From positions 186,001 to 250,000 of the forward strand of contig SIJG01000153.1 of assembly GCA_023374025.1 (NCBI GenBank): DNA of 64,000 nt, given 5' to 3'. Each line of letters starts with the position of its first letter. The stretch's first letter is position 1. Positions 1-11,746 of this stretch are shown here, piece by piece. Origin of the DNA: Heterodera schachtii (Eukaryota > Nematoda > Chromadorea > Rhabditida > Heteroderidae). The position numbers and the translations under genes were made by a program. A model generated the notes under the pieces. The model did not search any database, was not told the DNA's origin, and saw only the letters and a list, made by a program, of their open reading frames with translations.

Positions 1-151
1 CTTCGGTTTTTTCGATTTCGGTTTTTTCGATTTCGGTTTTTAACCGAAACCGTTCGATCGAGAATTTTTTGAGTTTTTCGATTTTTTTCGGTTTCGGTTT
101 TTTTCGGTTTTTAACCGAAACCGTTCGACCGACCCTCTTGTCCGGTCTCTA
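1..151. mobile_element. Right end of a non-autonomous element with CGGTTTTT/AACCG repeats
   Basis: The window opens inside an array of 'cggttttttcgattt' units that folds back on 'aaccgaaaccg' copies. It ends at the terminus GTCCGGTCTCTA (140-151). The same 12-base terminus closes the element at 36015-36268, and its inverse TAGAGACCGGAC opens that element, so this is read as the right end of a related TIR element whose left part lies outside the window. The target duplication cannot be tested here. Confidence 0.6.
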
Positions 152-691
152 CTAAAAACCATTTAAAAATAAAATCGCACCAGAAAAATTAATTTTTTAA
201 ATTTATGATATATTTCTATTTATTTCTCTTTCTCAATTCTTTTGTTTTTCTATATGAAAAATTAATTGAACTAAAAATTATGCAAAAATAAATCCAAATT
301 TAAACAGTAATAAAAGCAAGATTTTCTTATAAAATATGCAATGTTTCTTATTTATTTTTTATCACATTTTTTTCTCCTTCTGTTAAATAACCAATTCATG
401 CCAGGGTTTTACGGCACGGAACAAGTGGAAAATATCCATCAGCCGATCATTATCTTCTGATCACGTTTTCAAAATGAAAATTTTTTCTATAACTTTATTT
501 TTATTATTGTGTTGTAATTCGTAACAGCTCAACTCTCTTAAACTAATTGAAAAATTTTCGGAAAAACGAAAAATGTAACTGATTTGATAGGAGTGGAAAT
601 TCGTTTAGCCTTTCCTCTGATTCGTTTTGTTTTGCGTGAGAGCGCAGACAGTAATAAGTTTGAAATCATACACATACTTTAAAAACATAAC
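152..691. other. AT-rich intergenic DNA, no gene seen
   Basis: No convincing coding exon, RNA gene or repeat is visible. The last 8 bases (684-691, AACATAAC) are the left target duplication of the hAT element that follows. Confidence 0.5.
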
Positions 692-2821
692 TAGGGCCGC
701 GATTTCTAGTGAAAAAACTTTTTTTTTGCTCGATTGATTTGAAGAAAGGAGCTCAAAAAACGCATTTCTGCGTTAAAATTTTTTCATTTGGACGTCATTT
801 TTCGTCACTAGAAATCACTATTTTGGCGTTTTGTCACTTAAAATAGTGAAAATTCACTTTTTTGGCTTTTTGTCACTATTTTTCACTATTTCGAGATTTT
901 TTGGAAATTCCTTAACAAAAATGCAATAAAAACGAAAAATATCACAATAAATTTTTCTTTTTTTACATTAGACTTATGATATGCCAAAAATAAAATCTAA
1001 ATCGGCAAATTTTCGGGAATGGATACGACGGATCGGCGGAACTGACTTTTATTCAACAACTGGCAAAATAATTTATTGTCAATTATGCGAACAACAGGTA
1101 ACTGCGGCAACACCCGTTCGACAACAACAACAACCAAAAAATTCACAGATTTCTTGTACGCAATTCGCGCATCTCAAACAACACAACGAAACAGGAAAAC
1201 ACAAGGCAAAATTGGAACGGAACAAAGGAGGACAACAGCAACAATTTTTGACGACAACAACAACAAACAACATTCCAAACCAATTCAACCTCGATTTGTG
1301 CGAAGCATTTGTCGCTGCGAATATTCCTTTCCAAAAATTGGAGAGTGAAAAATTTAAGAATTTTTTGGAAAAATATTGCAAACGTGAAATTCCCCATCGT
1401 TCCACACTTAAAAAAAACTACTTGAGCCTAACTTTTGACCAAGTCATTTCAAAAAAGAATCCAAAAACAAAAATTAATTTTAGACAATGGAGAGAATTAA
1501 GAACGTTATCGGCGACTCTTACGTATGGATTTCGGTGGACGAAACAACAGACAAAATGGGAAGAGCGGTGGCCAATTTGTTGATTGGAAAATTGGATGGA
1601 CAAAAATGGCACAAACCACATTTAATTTCTGTCAAATGCTTAGAGTAAGTTGATAGCGCGGCAATTGCTCGGTTCGTCAACGAAGGACTCGGTAAAATTC
1701 AAACCGAGACAAATTAAATTTTATTCTTTTAGACAATTTCTTTTCAAATGGCTTTGACAAAAACCGTGTTTTATTGCTTGTCACGGATGCTGCAGCTTAC
1801 ATGAAAAAAGCCGGAAAACAACTAAAGGTAATTATGTGGGGCACTTACTTTCCCTAATATTAAATATTGTTCAGGTTTTTTATATAAATCTCATCCACAC
1901 AATGTGCCTTTGTCATGCGTTACACCGTGTTGCAGAAAAAGTGAGAGATGAATTCAAAAAGGCCGACAAATTGATCGCGAAGACGAAGGCAGTTTTTGTC
2001 AAAGCACCTCAACGCTCGAACATTTACCACCAAATGTTTCCGGATTTGGCAATGCCTCCAAAGGCCGTTTTAACAAGATGGGGGACCTGGCTTCAAGCCG
2101 TATCGTTTTATTGGCAAAATTTCGAAGCAGTGAAAGAAGTATGTGAAACATTAAGCTTTTTTAGGATTTCGCATTTAGGTGGTCAATTCTTTCGACCCAA
2201 GTGATGCATCATGCGTTAGTGAAAGTCAGTCGTGCTTCAATCAGTCAACATGGCAAGACCTCGCGTACATTCACACGAACTTTGGAAATTTGTGCCCTGC
2301 CATTGCAAAATTGGAGTCACAAGGACTGTCGATAAATGAATCGATGGAAATTTTTGCGGACGTTCACAACCAATTGGACAAGGCAGCCGGCGAGAAAGCA
2401 GAAATAATTCGCCAAAAAATATCTTATATTGTCTCAAAAAATCCCTCATTTGATCAAATCGCCAAATTTTGCCAAATTCTTTCCGGGAAAAATGTTGATT
2501 GTGATGTTCTCCCCACCTTAATTCCATTCTACAAATTCGCGCCCCTGACTTCTTGCGATGTTGAAAGGACTTTCTCGATTTACAAAACAATTTTATCCGA
2601 TAACCGAATGAGTCTTTTGCCTCAAAATTTGGAAATGTACCTTATTTGCAACTGCAATCAGTGAATAAAAATATTTTTTGCTCAATTTTGGCTAAAAATT
2701 ATGTCACTATTCGTCACTATTTTGGACTTTTTTTCACTTTTTTGTCACTTTTTTGGCACTTTTTCGTCACTATTTTAGTTAACTATTTCGGGATTTTTCG
2801 TCACTAAAAGTCGCGGCCCTA
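692..2821 (+). mobile_element. hAT-superfamily DNA transposon with transposase gene
   Basis: The element is 2130 bp. It starts TAGGGCCGCGA and ends TCGCGGCCCTA, and sits between perfect 8-bp target duplications AACATAAC (684-691 and 2822-2829). Sub-terminal DNA on both sides carries repeated 'cactattttggc/gtcacta' motifs, as expected of transposase-binding repeats. A multi-exon hAT transposase lies inside. A shortened relative of its right end is at 60474-60651. An 8-bp duplication, TAGGG-type termini and a BED-finger/DETTD/C-terminal dimerisation-type protein together fit hAT well. Confidence 0.9.
981..2664 (+). CDS. hAT-type transposase, split into several exons, possibly intact
   Basis: Cuts and joins the flanking hAT element. 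The first segment (from ATG 981) has a BED-like zinc finger with C33, C36, H68 and H73 and glutamine/threonine-rich linkers. A segment in another frame (about 1485-1644) carries the DETTD catalytic-core motif with its Asp at 1538. The next pieces are about 1652-1691 and 1734-1829 (ends at a gt donor, 'LLVTDAAAYM'), then 1876-2138 (CLCHALHRV and RWGTWLQA motifs), then 2179-2664. The last piece ends in the hAT dimerisation motif TSCDVERTFS near 2550-2580 and stops at 2664. Typical gt...ag pairs separate most pieces, but the frame change near 1480 could be an intron or a frameshift. The total length is near that of small hAT transposases. It is not clear whether it is active. Confidence 0.75.
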
Positions 2822-2829
2822 AACATAAC

Positions 2830-3083
2830 GTATTTTTTGCCCCCTTTTGATGGTTAAAATACACTTGGTATTTTATCGATTTATTGATTGATTTCATATT
2901 TTTTAAATTTATTCCTAGGGCTGGGAAAAATATGCACTAAACATCACGGAGTGAGTCTAAAGTGCAAATTCTCCTGTTCATTTCGTAGTTGTTAGAACAA
3001 CAAGACTTTGTTCATGCTAAAAAAAATTTTTTGTAGAAATTTCTTCAAAAATGTGCTAATTTTGTACATAAAATTGACTACAA
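2830..3083. other. Short intergenic gap with possible element end
   Basis: Position 2918 onward reads TAGGGCTGGGAAAAATATGCAC, which resembles the left terminus of the TAGGGCTGC family seen at 11985 and 55938. No matching right end was found before the next gene, so this is at most a truncated copy. Confidence 0.25.
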
Positions 3084-6000
3084 ATGTTAAGGCCGTACTC
3101 ATTATCGGAGCGTATGAAACTGTTGTTGAACAACCGCGATTATGCGGATGTGCACTTTTTGGTCGGGGAAGGAAATGCGAAAGAGGCAAGTTGGCAATTT
3201 AAATTTTTTATTTTAAAATATTATTAAAGCAAAAAAGAATTTATATTTATATTTCCCTTTAGCTTTTGCCGGCACATAAACTGATTCTGATCACGGCATC
3301 CAATGTGTTCGAGGCGATGTTCCGTTTTGAGGCCAAAAAAGCAAAAAAAGATGAAAACGGTGGGAGCAGAAAAACCATTATCTTTTCATTTAATCAAATA
3401 AAAATAATAAAAATTAAATGCTTTCTAATTATGTTCAGCTGAAGTGATTAGCCCAGTGGAGATCACCGACATTGATGCTGATGTGTTCAAGGCCATTCTC
3501 AGCTTCATTTATGCGGATGATTTGAGCGGAGTGAGTGTTGACAATGCAATGGAAGTGTTTTATGCAGGTAAAATTGGAAATAATAAAGTTTTAAATATTT
3601 ATTATTAAAATTAAGCTAAAAAATACAATATCCCTGGGCTGATCAATGCCATTTCAAATTGCGACCTGTCAAAACTGAGCAATGTTTTCCTCGCGTTTGC
3701 AATGGCCAATTTTCTTGGAGAGGAAGTGCAATAATTTGATTTAAAATTTAATTGAATGCAATGAAAAAATAAAATATAATTTCTACAAATGAAATTAAAA
3801 GAAATATTTAATTTTTAAACTGATTTTATAAAAAAAATAAAATTTCAAAATTAAAATGTTTAAATATTGTTTTATATAAATATTATATTTTCACTGAACT
3901 TTTAAGAAATCCATTAAAATTTTATTGTCTTTTTAATAATTTTAATTTTGTTTTGGGGCTTTGCTCTTCGTTGTTTGGATTACATTGATCGGAACGCGAA
4001 TGAATTGATTCAATCGGAACAAATCCTACAAATCGACAAATCTTTGCTGTGCCAAATTCTGAGCCGTGATCAATTGCAGATCAAAGACGAAATTACACTT
4101 TGGCATTCTGTAATATTCACCAAATTTTAAACAATTTCTTACTTTTTTTCAAGGCAATCCGTTGGGCCGACGAACAGTGCCGTCAAAATTTGATTGAATG
4201 TTCGCCGGAGAATCGCCGTGCAATGCTTGGCCCAGCACTTTCCAAAATACGCTTTTCACTCATTCAACAAGAGGATTTTTACAAATTTATTGGTAATTTG
4301 AAAAACTAAATAACACTAATTTCATCGGTCTAAATTAAAAAAAATTCAATCCAAAACGGGAAATATTTATCTTCTAAATTTAACAATTAAGTAATATTAC
4401 TCAATTAATTCATAAATTATTTTTATTATTATTTCACTTTCTCTCTTTCTTGGGGCGTTAAATTTTATATTGAAAATGGTTTTCGCCTTCAACAAATAAA
4501 TGCTTTTATTGACAGTTCCGTCCGGTGTGTTGACCAACGACGAACTGTTTATAGTGAAGGAGTATTTGCATGGAAATCGCAGCGTGTTCGTGCAGTACCC
4601 GCAACGTTTTCCCACCCATCAAAGACGTTCGCCTTATGATGCTATTAAACCAGGGCTCGGATCTGTCCTTATTTATAAGATTTGTCCTTATTTGGAGGGT
4701 CCAAATCTTACAAAATAAAAATGTCCTTATTTGTAAGATTTGTCCTTATTTCGGGCTATTGTTCTTATTTTGTTCTTATTTCTTAAATATATTCATAATT
4801 TTGAAATTTTATGGCAGAATTTCAATATTTTATCAAGAAAAGATAAGATTTGAGGCAAAATTTGGTCATTTTTGAACAAAATCTGTTAACAAATCGCATA
4901 AAAATTACAAAATTTTTCCCGGCAGCGCCTATCGGCGCCACCGGACCCTCTTTTTTCCCTAAATTTTTGGAAGAAGCGCGCCGTAAAAAAGCGTTTTTAA
5001 AAACGAAAAAAAAAGTCGTCACTTGACTTTTAATTGCAAAAATTGACCTTTTTTGATTAAAATCTGTTAACAAATCGCAATTAAAATTTAAAAAATTTTC
5101 CCGGCGGCGCCTATCGGCACCGCCGGACCCCCTCCCCTCGCCCATTCACCAAAAGTTTTTTGGAAAATGCGACGCAAAAAAAGAGTTTTAAAATCTGATT
5201 TTTTGATTCCGAATGCACTGAAATTTATGATTTGCTTAATTCCTCACCAAAATTGTTAAAATCGATTAATGGGAGGTGAAAATATAATATATTTAATACA
5301 TTTTTGATCGAATAAATTGTAAAAATAACTGATTTGAAGCAATTTTACGAAATGTCCTTATTTTTGACCCTAAAATCTTATTTTTTGGCCTTGATGTTCT
5401 TATTTTGAAAAATTTTCGATCCGAGCCCTGTATTAAACATAAAAATATTAGAATTAATTGATTTTGAAAGGGTGGCCTAAAATTTGCAAAATTGCTAAAA
5501 ACCCGATATTTTACAGCCAAAACTCTAAACTGAGATTGTCGAGCTTCTCTCATAATTATTGAATTCTGATGGTTAAGACCCGTACAAACCCAAGGGAATG
5601 TTTCTTATGAAAATCGGAAATTCCTCTGAATTTGGTCAAAATGGCGGAAGACAAAGCAGCGAAATTGTGCACATCAGAGGAGTCCCGTGGAAAATATTAG
5701 CAGTTAAAGAAGGAGATTTCTTACTTTTTTATATGCAATGCGATGCCGAAAATATTGGTGGGTAATTTTAATTATTTATCTATAATTAAGTAAATAATCT
5801 TCTATTTTTTCGCATCAAATACAATAATTTTTTTTCAAAATATTACGTGAAAAAGATTAATTAGTGATCAATTTGTAGCGTATGATGAATTTTGGTATAA
5901 TTCTGAAGAAAAAAGTATTTTACAATTATCTATTGACTCAAAATTGTTCATCCGGAGAGCAGTCTGAACCCTCAGCCTAAAACAAAATTTTGTTGTAAAT

Positions 6001-6794
6001 TTTCTGCTCTTTAATATGATTTGTAGAAAGTTTTTTTTCAAAAATTTCTCGATTTAAGTCATTTTTGGTTTACCATTTTAAGGAACGTGCTAATTAATGA
6101 ATAATTGACTTTTTTGATTAGTGAATTTTAAAGTTAAAAATTTTGACATGCGGCGCAGAAAAAGCCAAGAAATAGTCAATTTTTGATGTTTTTTGCCATA
6201 TTTTTTTTGTTAATTGATGAAATTTTTTGCATGTTATTATAGAAACCTTAAGAGATATCGAATGATCCAAAATATTTAATTTGATTGATAATGATAAAAG
6301 TTGTTAGAGCGACGGTGCCGAAATGGGCGGTTCCCTTACAGAACATAAGAATGTCGAATTAAATTCTAATTTATCTTTAATTAAGGCCGAAGGCAGAAAT
6401 ACCCATTTTGGATAACCCTTCGAATTATTTGTCAAAAAGAAGGGAAACTTGACCATGTCATTGACAAAAACCGCTGCGCAATTCCCTTTTATCAACGACG
6501 GGATTTTATTGGCGTTGTTTCATTTTCGGTTGGTAAATACCTAAATACCAGTGAGGGTTGGGCAAAATGGTATACCTGGAAAGGAATTTATGGGTCTTTT
6601 GTCCCCGCTTTAGCGTTTTAACCTTCCCCGCTGGCTCTTTCCTTAAATGCCAAATTATAAATGCAATTTAAAAGCAAATTTAAAATTTATTTCAGGAATT
6701 GATGTCCCCGGACAAAGGGTGGTACGACAGTGGGGAGGACACGGTGAAAGTTACAGTGGAAGTGACCATTGGCGAACCATTCGAAGATAATTAA
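3084..6794 (+). pseudogene. BTB-BACK-MATH protein, copy A (frame intact, two defective splice sites)
   Basis: Ten exons: 3084-3185, 3263-3359, 3439-3567, 3616-3725, 3957-4109, 4154-4292, 4516-4641, 5578-5757, 6386-6528, 6696-6794. Together they keep one frame of 425 codons. Residues 1-105 or so are a BTB/POZ fold (motifs DYADVHFLVG, HKLILITASNVFEAMF). A BACK domain follows (RCLDYID, RWADEQC, LSKIRF), then a C-terminal MATH domain (VPWKILAV, TLRII, SPDKGWYD). BTB-BACK proteins of the BTBD3/6 type are Cullin-3 substrate adaptors; that role is inferred. The start MLRPYSLSER aligns with copy B and has no signal peptide. Intron 1 uses a GC donor. Two sites look broken: the acceptor before 3957 is GG instead of AG, and the donor after 4641 is CT instead of GT, 9 bp before a transposon. 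If those introns are still spliced, the gene may be expressed; otherwise it is a young pseudogene. Confidence 0.7.
4651..5430. mobile_element. Non-autonomous hAT element (CAGGGCTCGGATC family) in an intron of copy A
   Basis: 780 bp with termini CAGGGCTCGGATC and GATCCGAGCCCTG and perfect 8-bp target duplications TATTAAAC (4643-4650 and 5431-5438). Both ends carry 'gtccttatttgtaag' type repeats. The middle holds two copies of the shared GC-rich hairpin block (4921-4943 and 5101-5125). No transposase frame is present. It sits in the intron between the 4516-4641 and 5578-5757 exons. A truncated relative lies in reverse orientation at 45690-45960. Confidence 0.9.
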
Positions 6795-8718
6795 TTCATT
6801 AAGAAATGGCGCACTGATTAAACGAACAAAATCATTTTATAGCACTTTGTACAATATTTTAACCTCTTTTCATATTGCCAATGCCAAATTGATTTTAAAT
6901 TTTTTCCAAGCATTTCAAAGCATTGCCTGTGCGAAGGGGAGTGCTTTTGGGCATAGATTTTTTAAATTTTAATTTATTCCTTTAATCAATTAAAAAATTT
7001 TGCTATTACAAGTTAATTTAACGTAATGTCTAACCTTGGGAATGGACCCACCCGCAACAATCTCATGAAAGTTCGGTGATTTTCATAGTCGAATTTATTC
7101 CGTTGGATACCAAAGCAAAAAAAAAAACACGGTATACGACAATAAACTATCATGGAGGTTCAAGAATAATTCAAATGATTCGATTTTATGTGGTAATTTT
7201 GATCATTAGGGTGTAGAATCATATGGATAAAAATCGTTAATATATGGCAATAAAATATGGACATAAAATTGCAAAAATATGACAAAGTTAAAATGAAATT
7301 GCTATTCAGTGAAAATTTTTTGCTCTTCTAAAATTATTTTTAATGTTTACTTAAAAATATTATTTTTGAGAATATCTAAGTCTTTTTCGATTATTAATTC
7401 ACTCCTTTATATTGAAAATTTTTGAAATTTTTTAAATGAATTTTAATTATGAGATCAATTAAATAAAATAGTAGTTGTTTATTTACTATCTGTGGTTTGG
7501 TTATGGCGCATTCAAAAACCTGGGTTATTCGGCAATCGTCAAGAATTTGTGCCCCATGAAAAAATGCGCTATTTTTATCTATGTTTCATCAGTACTTTGT
7601 TTTTTAAATTTTTAATTATTTTAAAAAACTTTAGCAATGGCATTTTGGTTCAAAAAATAAGCTGATCACGAACTGAACTCAGCCGGGGGGAAAAATTGGA
7701 AATTTTGACGATTCCAAACAGGTTTATCACTGAAAATTAACGAATTTATATGTCAAAACGGGCATTTGCCATTTCCATTGCCATCCGAATTTTCTTTTAC
7801 CTCTGGTGCAATTCTCGAAAAGAAGTTAAGAAAATTGTTGCTATTTTTGTGGTAAACTTCATTAGAATACGTAATTTGCGAATTCAGCTTTTTTTGGAGA
7901 AAATAAGCCTAAATTATTCCGTATATTTTTGATTCTCCATGGCAGTTTATTGTCATATAACCCGTGAATTTTTGAAATTGACTTTTTATTTATTTTTGTT
8001 ATTTTTATTATGACCTCTTGTCTCTCTCTTCTTTGAAAATTATATATAGGAAGGATGTTACGATTTTACGCAACTAAATTTGAAACTTTTTGGCACTTAT
8101 TTCCCATTTGTACCACATATTATGGGGGTTTTAATCGCAACTTTTGCACCTAAAATCGGTGCCCCCTCTCCCCCCCCCCCCCCCATCCGTATTGATTTGC
8201 TGCTTTTTGTCCACTCTCATCTCCTTTTTCGTTGTGGTGGTCTCTTTTTTTGTGCGCTTGTCCTTTCTTTTCCATTCCTTCGTTCTTTGGCAGTTTGACC
8301 AGCATTAATTAACTAATTGATTTTGCTCGTCATTTTTCGCTTTCTATCGATTAATATTTAATTGTAATGCCACAAAATTAGGTAAATGGAATTAAAAATA
8401 TATGGACTTAATGCAAAAATTAAAATAAAATATGAATTAAAAACAAAAATGTGTAATGTGCCTTTGAAAAACCCACAAAAATGACGAAAATTTTGTTATT
8501 TTAAAGCAATTGTCTAATTTTTTGGTTAATTAAATTAATAATAAAGTGATTTTCGACTTTTATTAAATAAATTGTTTTTGGCCACATCAAATTAATTCTA
8601 GAGAATATTTTTTTTTTCTCTTTTCATAAAGATTTTTTTAAATGTTTTTTGAAATTTACAAGTCGCTAACTGACGAAATGCCATTTATTAATTTTAAAAT
8701 TTCCCTTTTTAAATAGAA
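6795..8718. other. Intergenic DNA between BTB copies A and B
   Basis: AT-rich DNA of 1.9 kb with no supported exon. It holds a poly-C tract at about 8168-8184 and short open frames only. A consistent acceptor (cctttttaaatag) ends 2 bases before the next start codon, which suits spliced-leader addition. Confidence 0.5.
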
Positions 8719-11255
8719 ATGTCAAAACCGGATACTTTGTCAGAACGTATAAAATTGTTACTAAGCACTGGCCATTGTTCGGATGTGCACTTTTTGGTTG
8801 GGGAAGGAGACGAAAAAGAGGCAAATTGAAAATTTTAATGAATTTAAATATATTTAAATTATCAATTTCAGAATTAAAAATAAAATTTAAAAATTTAATT
8901 ATCTTTTATTTTATCCTTTTTAAAATCCATTAAAACATAAAATTAAAAAAATGTTAACTTACCTAATTAATTTTAAACTTTTTAAGCATTTTGCTGCCCA
9001 TAAACTGATTTTGATAGCAGCTTCCGATGTGTTCGAATCGATGTTCCGTTTTGAAGCCCAAAACACAAAAAAGGGAAATGGTTGGAACTCAAATATAAAT
9101 AATTATCTAATTTGGCTTAGAAATTTTTTAAATGTGAAAATAAATTTCAGAAATATTTATTTGTAAAAAAATTAAAAATAAATTTAAAAAATGTTTTAAA
9201 ATATAAATTTCTATTTTTTGTGGCCAATTGCATTTTCAGACGAGTCCAACCCAATTGTGATCAGTGACATCGCTTCTGATGTGTTCAAGGCCGTGCTGAG
9301 TTTCATTTACACGGACGATTTGAGTGCATTGAACGGAAAAAAACACGACGGAAATGCTTTACGCGGGTAAAAAAAATTCCGAAATTTTTTTTTAATTTTC
9401 GAATTTAATTTAGCCAAAAAATACAATGTCACTGGGCTGGTCAAAGCGATTTCATATTCAAATGTGGCAAAGGTGCGCAACATTTTCCACGCTTTTGCAA
9501 TGGCACGCCTTGTTGAAGAAGAGGTGGAGAATTTTTCAACAAAATTTAATCTAAATTAATAAACAAAAACGAATCGGAGTAATAAAAAATAATTGGAATA
9601 ATTACTAGAGATGCTTTAATGAAAAAAATACGTTTTTCTAATTCCTTTCTTCGGTGTATTATATGAGGCGGGGGTAGCTACGATTTTTGGGATTTTTCCT
9701 TTTTGAGCTTTCTTGATCTGAATATTTTTCGGGTGTGGATTTGATGAAATATAATTATAGGTAATTAATTTTTTTAAAACGAATAATACCCCGAAATTTA
9801 GGACTTTTTAGCCATATTTTCATTTTTGATCCTAAGTTTTGAAGGATTTTGATTATAAATTATATTTTGGGGAATTTTGTCATAAACACTTAACTAATTG
9901 GTTGGACTCATTAATAATTCCCAAAAAGTTAATTAATTGGTTAGCCAATTTCGTCCATTTGTTTTCTTTTAGGGTGTTCGCTTATCGCTGCTTGTATTAC
10001 ATTGACCAAAATGCGGACACTTTGTTCAAATCTGCCGATGACTTCTTGCAAATTGACCAAAAAATATTGTGTGAAATTTTGGAGCGTGATCAATTGGCCA
10101 TTGAGGGGGAGCTTTCGATTTGGAATGCTGTAACATTTTTAAATTTAATTTAATTATAATTAAATTTTTGTTTTTCCCTTTTTCCCCTTAGGCACTCCGT
10201 TGGGCCGACGCGCAATGCCTCCAAAAAGGCAAAGAATGTTCGGGGGAAAATCGACGAGCTGTGCTTGGCCCGGCACTGTTCAAAATTCGTCTTACGCATA
10301 TCAATCGGGAGGATTTCTACAAATATATCGGTGAAAAACTTAAACTTTCGGGTCGAAAATCCCCGGATAAATTTGTTCGGGATGATCGGGCAAATAATTA
10401 ATTTGTCAGTTCCGACCGGTGTGTTGACCGTTTGCGAAATGGTTGCCCTTTTGTACCATTTCCACCCTGACCAACAAATGCCGAGGATGCTGTACGACTC
10501 ATTACAATTCCCCACTCACAGACGGGCAACATATGACGGTATAATTTTGAAACAATTCTACAACTTTCCCTAATAGGACGAATAATTAATTATGCGCTTT
10601 TCAGACCCCAACAAACCCCAGGGAATGCTCATTATGGAAATCAAAAAATTTTCTGAATTTTTGAAAGAAAATGATAACACCACCCGTACCAGCGATGCCG
10701 TTGTATACATCACGGCACTTCCTTGGCGATTAGTTGCACGTAAATACAAAAACAGTTTGATTTTTGATGCGCGATACGACACGGCGAAAATGAGTGGGCA
10801 ATTAGTCAAAAATAAAAAAACATTTTAAATAAATTAAGTTTTGAATTACAAATGCCCTTATTCGACAACGTTTCGAATTGCTTCACAAAAGGAGGGAAAA
10901 GCGGATTATGTTGAGAAGAAAATGGACAAAATTATCTCAAATCCGTACAATAGATGTACAGTTGCTTATATTGCATTGTCGGTATGTATAAAAGAGCAAA
11001 AAAAAAGAAAAGAAATTTTTTTTGAAAAAGAGGTTAAATGCTCAAAAAAATGAAATTTGATTTTGCTGTGAAAATTTTAAAAATTTAAATTTTCGCTCTC
11101 CCGTACCCTTTGTATAAAATAAAATAAAAATAATAATTTATAGAAACTGATGTGCCCGGACAAAGGATGGTACAATACGGGAGGAGGACACAGTGAAAGT
11201 GACGGTGGAAGTGACCACAGGCGATCTTTGGGGGGAGGAAAAAGCGGCAAAATGA
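8719..11255 (+). pseudogene. BTB-BACK-MATH protein, copy B (three 1-base frameshifts)
   Basis: Exons align one-for-one with copy A: 8719-8820, 8987-9080, 9240-9366, 9414-9523, 9973-10129, 10192-10330, 10410-10538, 10605-10793, 10839-10981, 11144-11255. BTB (CSDVHFLVGEG, HKLILIAASDVFESMF), BACK (YRCLYYIDQNADTL, LRWADAQC) and MATH (LPWRLVAR, FRIASQKEG, CPDKGWYN) are all recognisable. The first exon is exactly as long as in copy A and lacks a signal peptide; its donor is GC. Three exons each carry one extra base: in a run of seven A near 9345, in the GGG at 9973, and in GGAGGAGG near 11184. All three are in short homopolymer or repeat runs, so sequencing error is possible, but three in one gene makes a pseudogene likelier. 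Confidence 0.7.
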
Positions 11256-11407
11256 AAAGAATGAATTTTATTTTATCCATCCCATACAATTAATTGTTTT
11301 GTGTCGGATTAAATGCTTTTCCTATAGCCATAATATTAATTACAGTAAATTAATCAAGGTGTAGCGCTTATGCTAATATAATTACCTGAAAATTAAAACC
11401 AGTGGAC
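11256..11407. other. Short spacer after copy B
   Basis: AT-rich DNA with no visible feature. Confidence 0.4.
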
Positions 11408-11746
11408 GAAGTTGCAAAATCAACATTTACTGAAATTTTGTATATGAAAATCGCAGCCATGATAATGGAAGTTGCTGATAGAATAACGAACCGCATTTGG
11501 TTGGATTCATTAATAAATTCCCAAAAAGTTAATTAATTGGTTAGCCAATTTCGTCCATTTGTTTTCTTTTTGGGTGTTCGCTTATCGCTGCTTGTATTTC
11601 ATTGACCAAAATGCGGACACTTTGTTCAAATCTGCCGATGACTTTTTGCAAATTGACCAAAATTAATGTTTCGAAGTTACAAATCAACATTTTCCGTTAC
11701 TGAAATTTTGCATATGAAAATCGCAGCCATGATAATAGAACTTGCT
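11408..11746 (+). pseudogene. Duplicated BACK-exon fragment of copy B between direct repeats
   Basis: Positions 11497-11661 repeat the intron end and first BACK exon of copy B (9898-10063) almost base for base, including 'gttagccaatttcgtccatt' and the codons for AYRCLY/FIDQNADTL. The acceptor AG has become TG and the copy stops after 'caaattgaccaaaa'. The fragment is bracketed by two direct repeats of about 70 bp (11408-11476 and 11673-11746) sharing 'tatgaaaatcgcagccatga'. It cannot code for a protein. Confidence 0.8.

Noticed and set aside
3084..6794. PHR domain at the C-terminus of the BTB copies
   Set aside because: PHR would be expected after a BTBD3/6-type BACK, but the visible motifs (W-K-I, LRIVSQ, DPSKGF, VDEP) are those of MATH.
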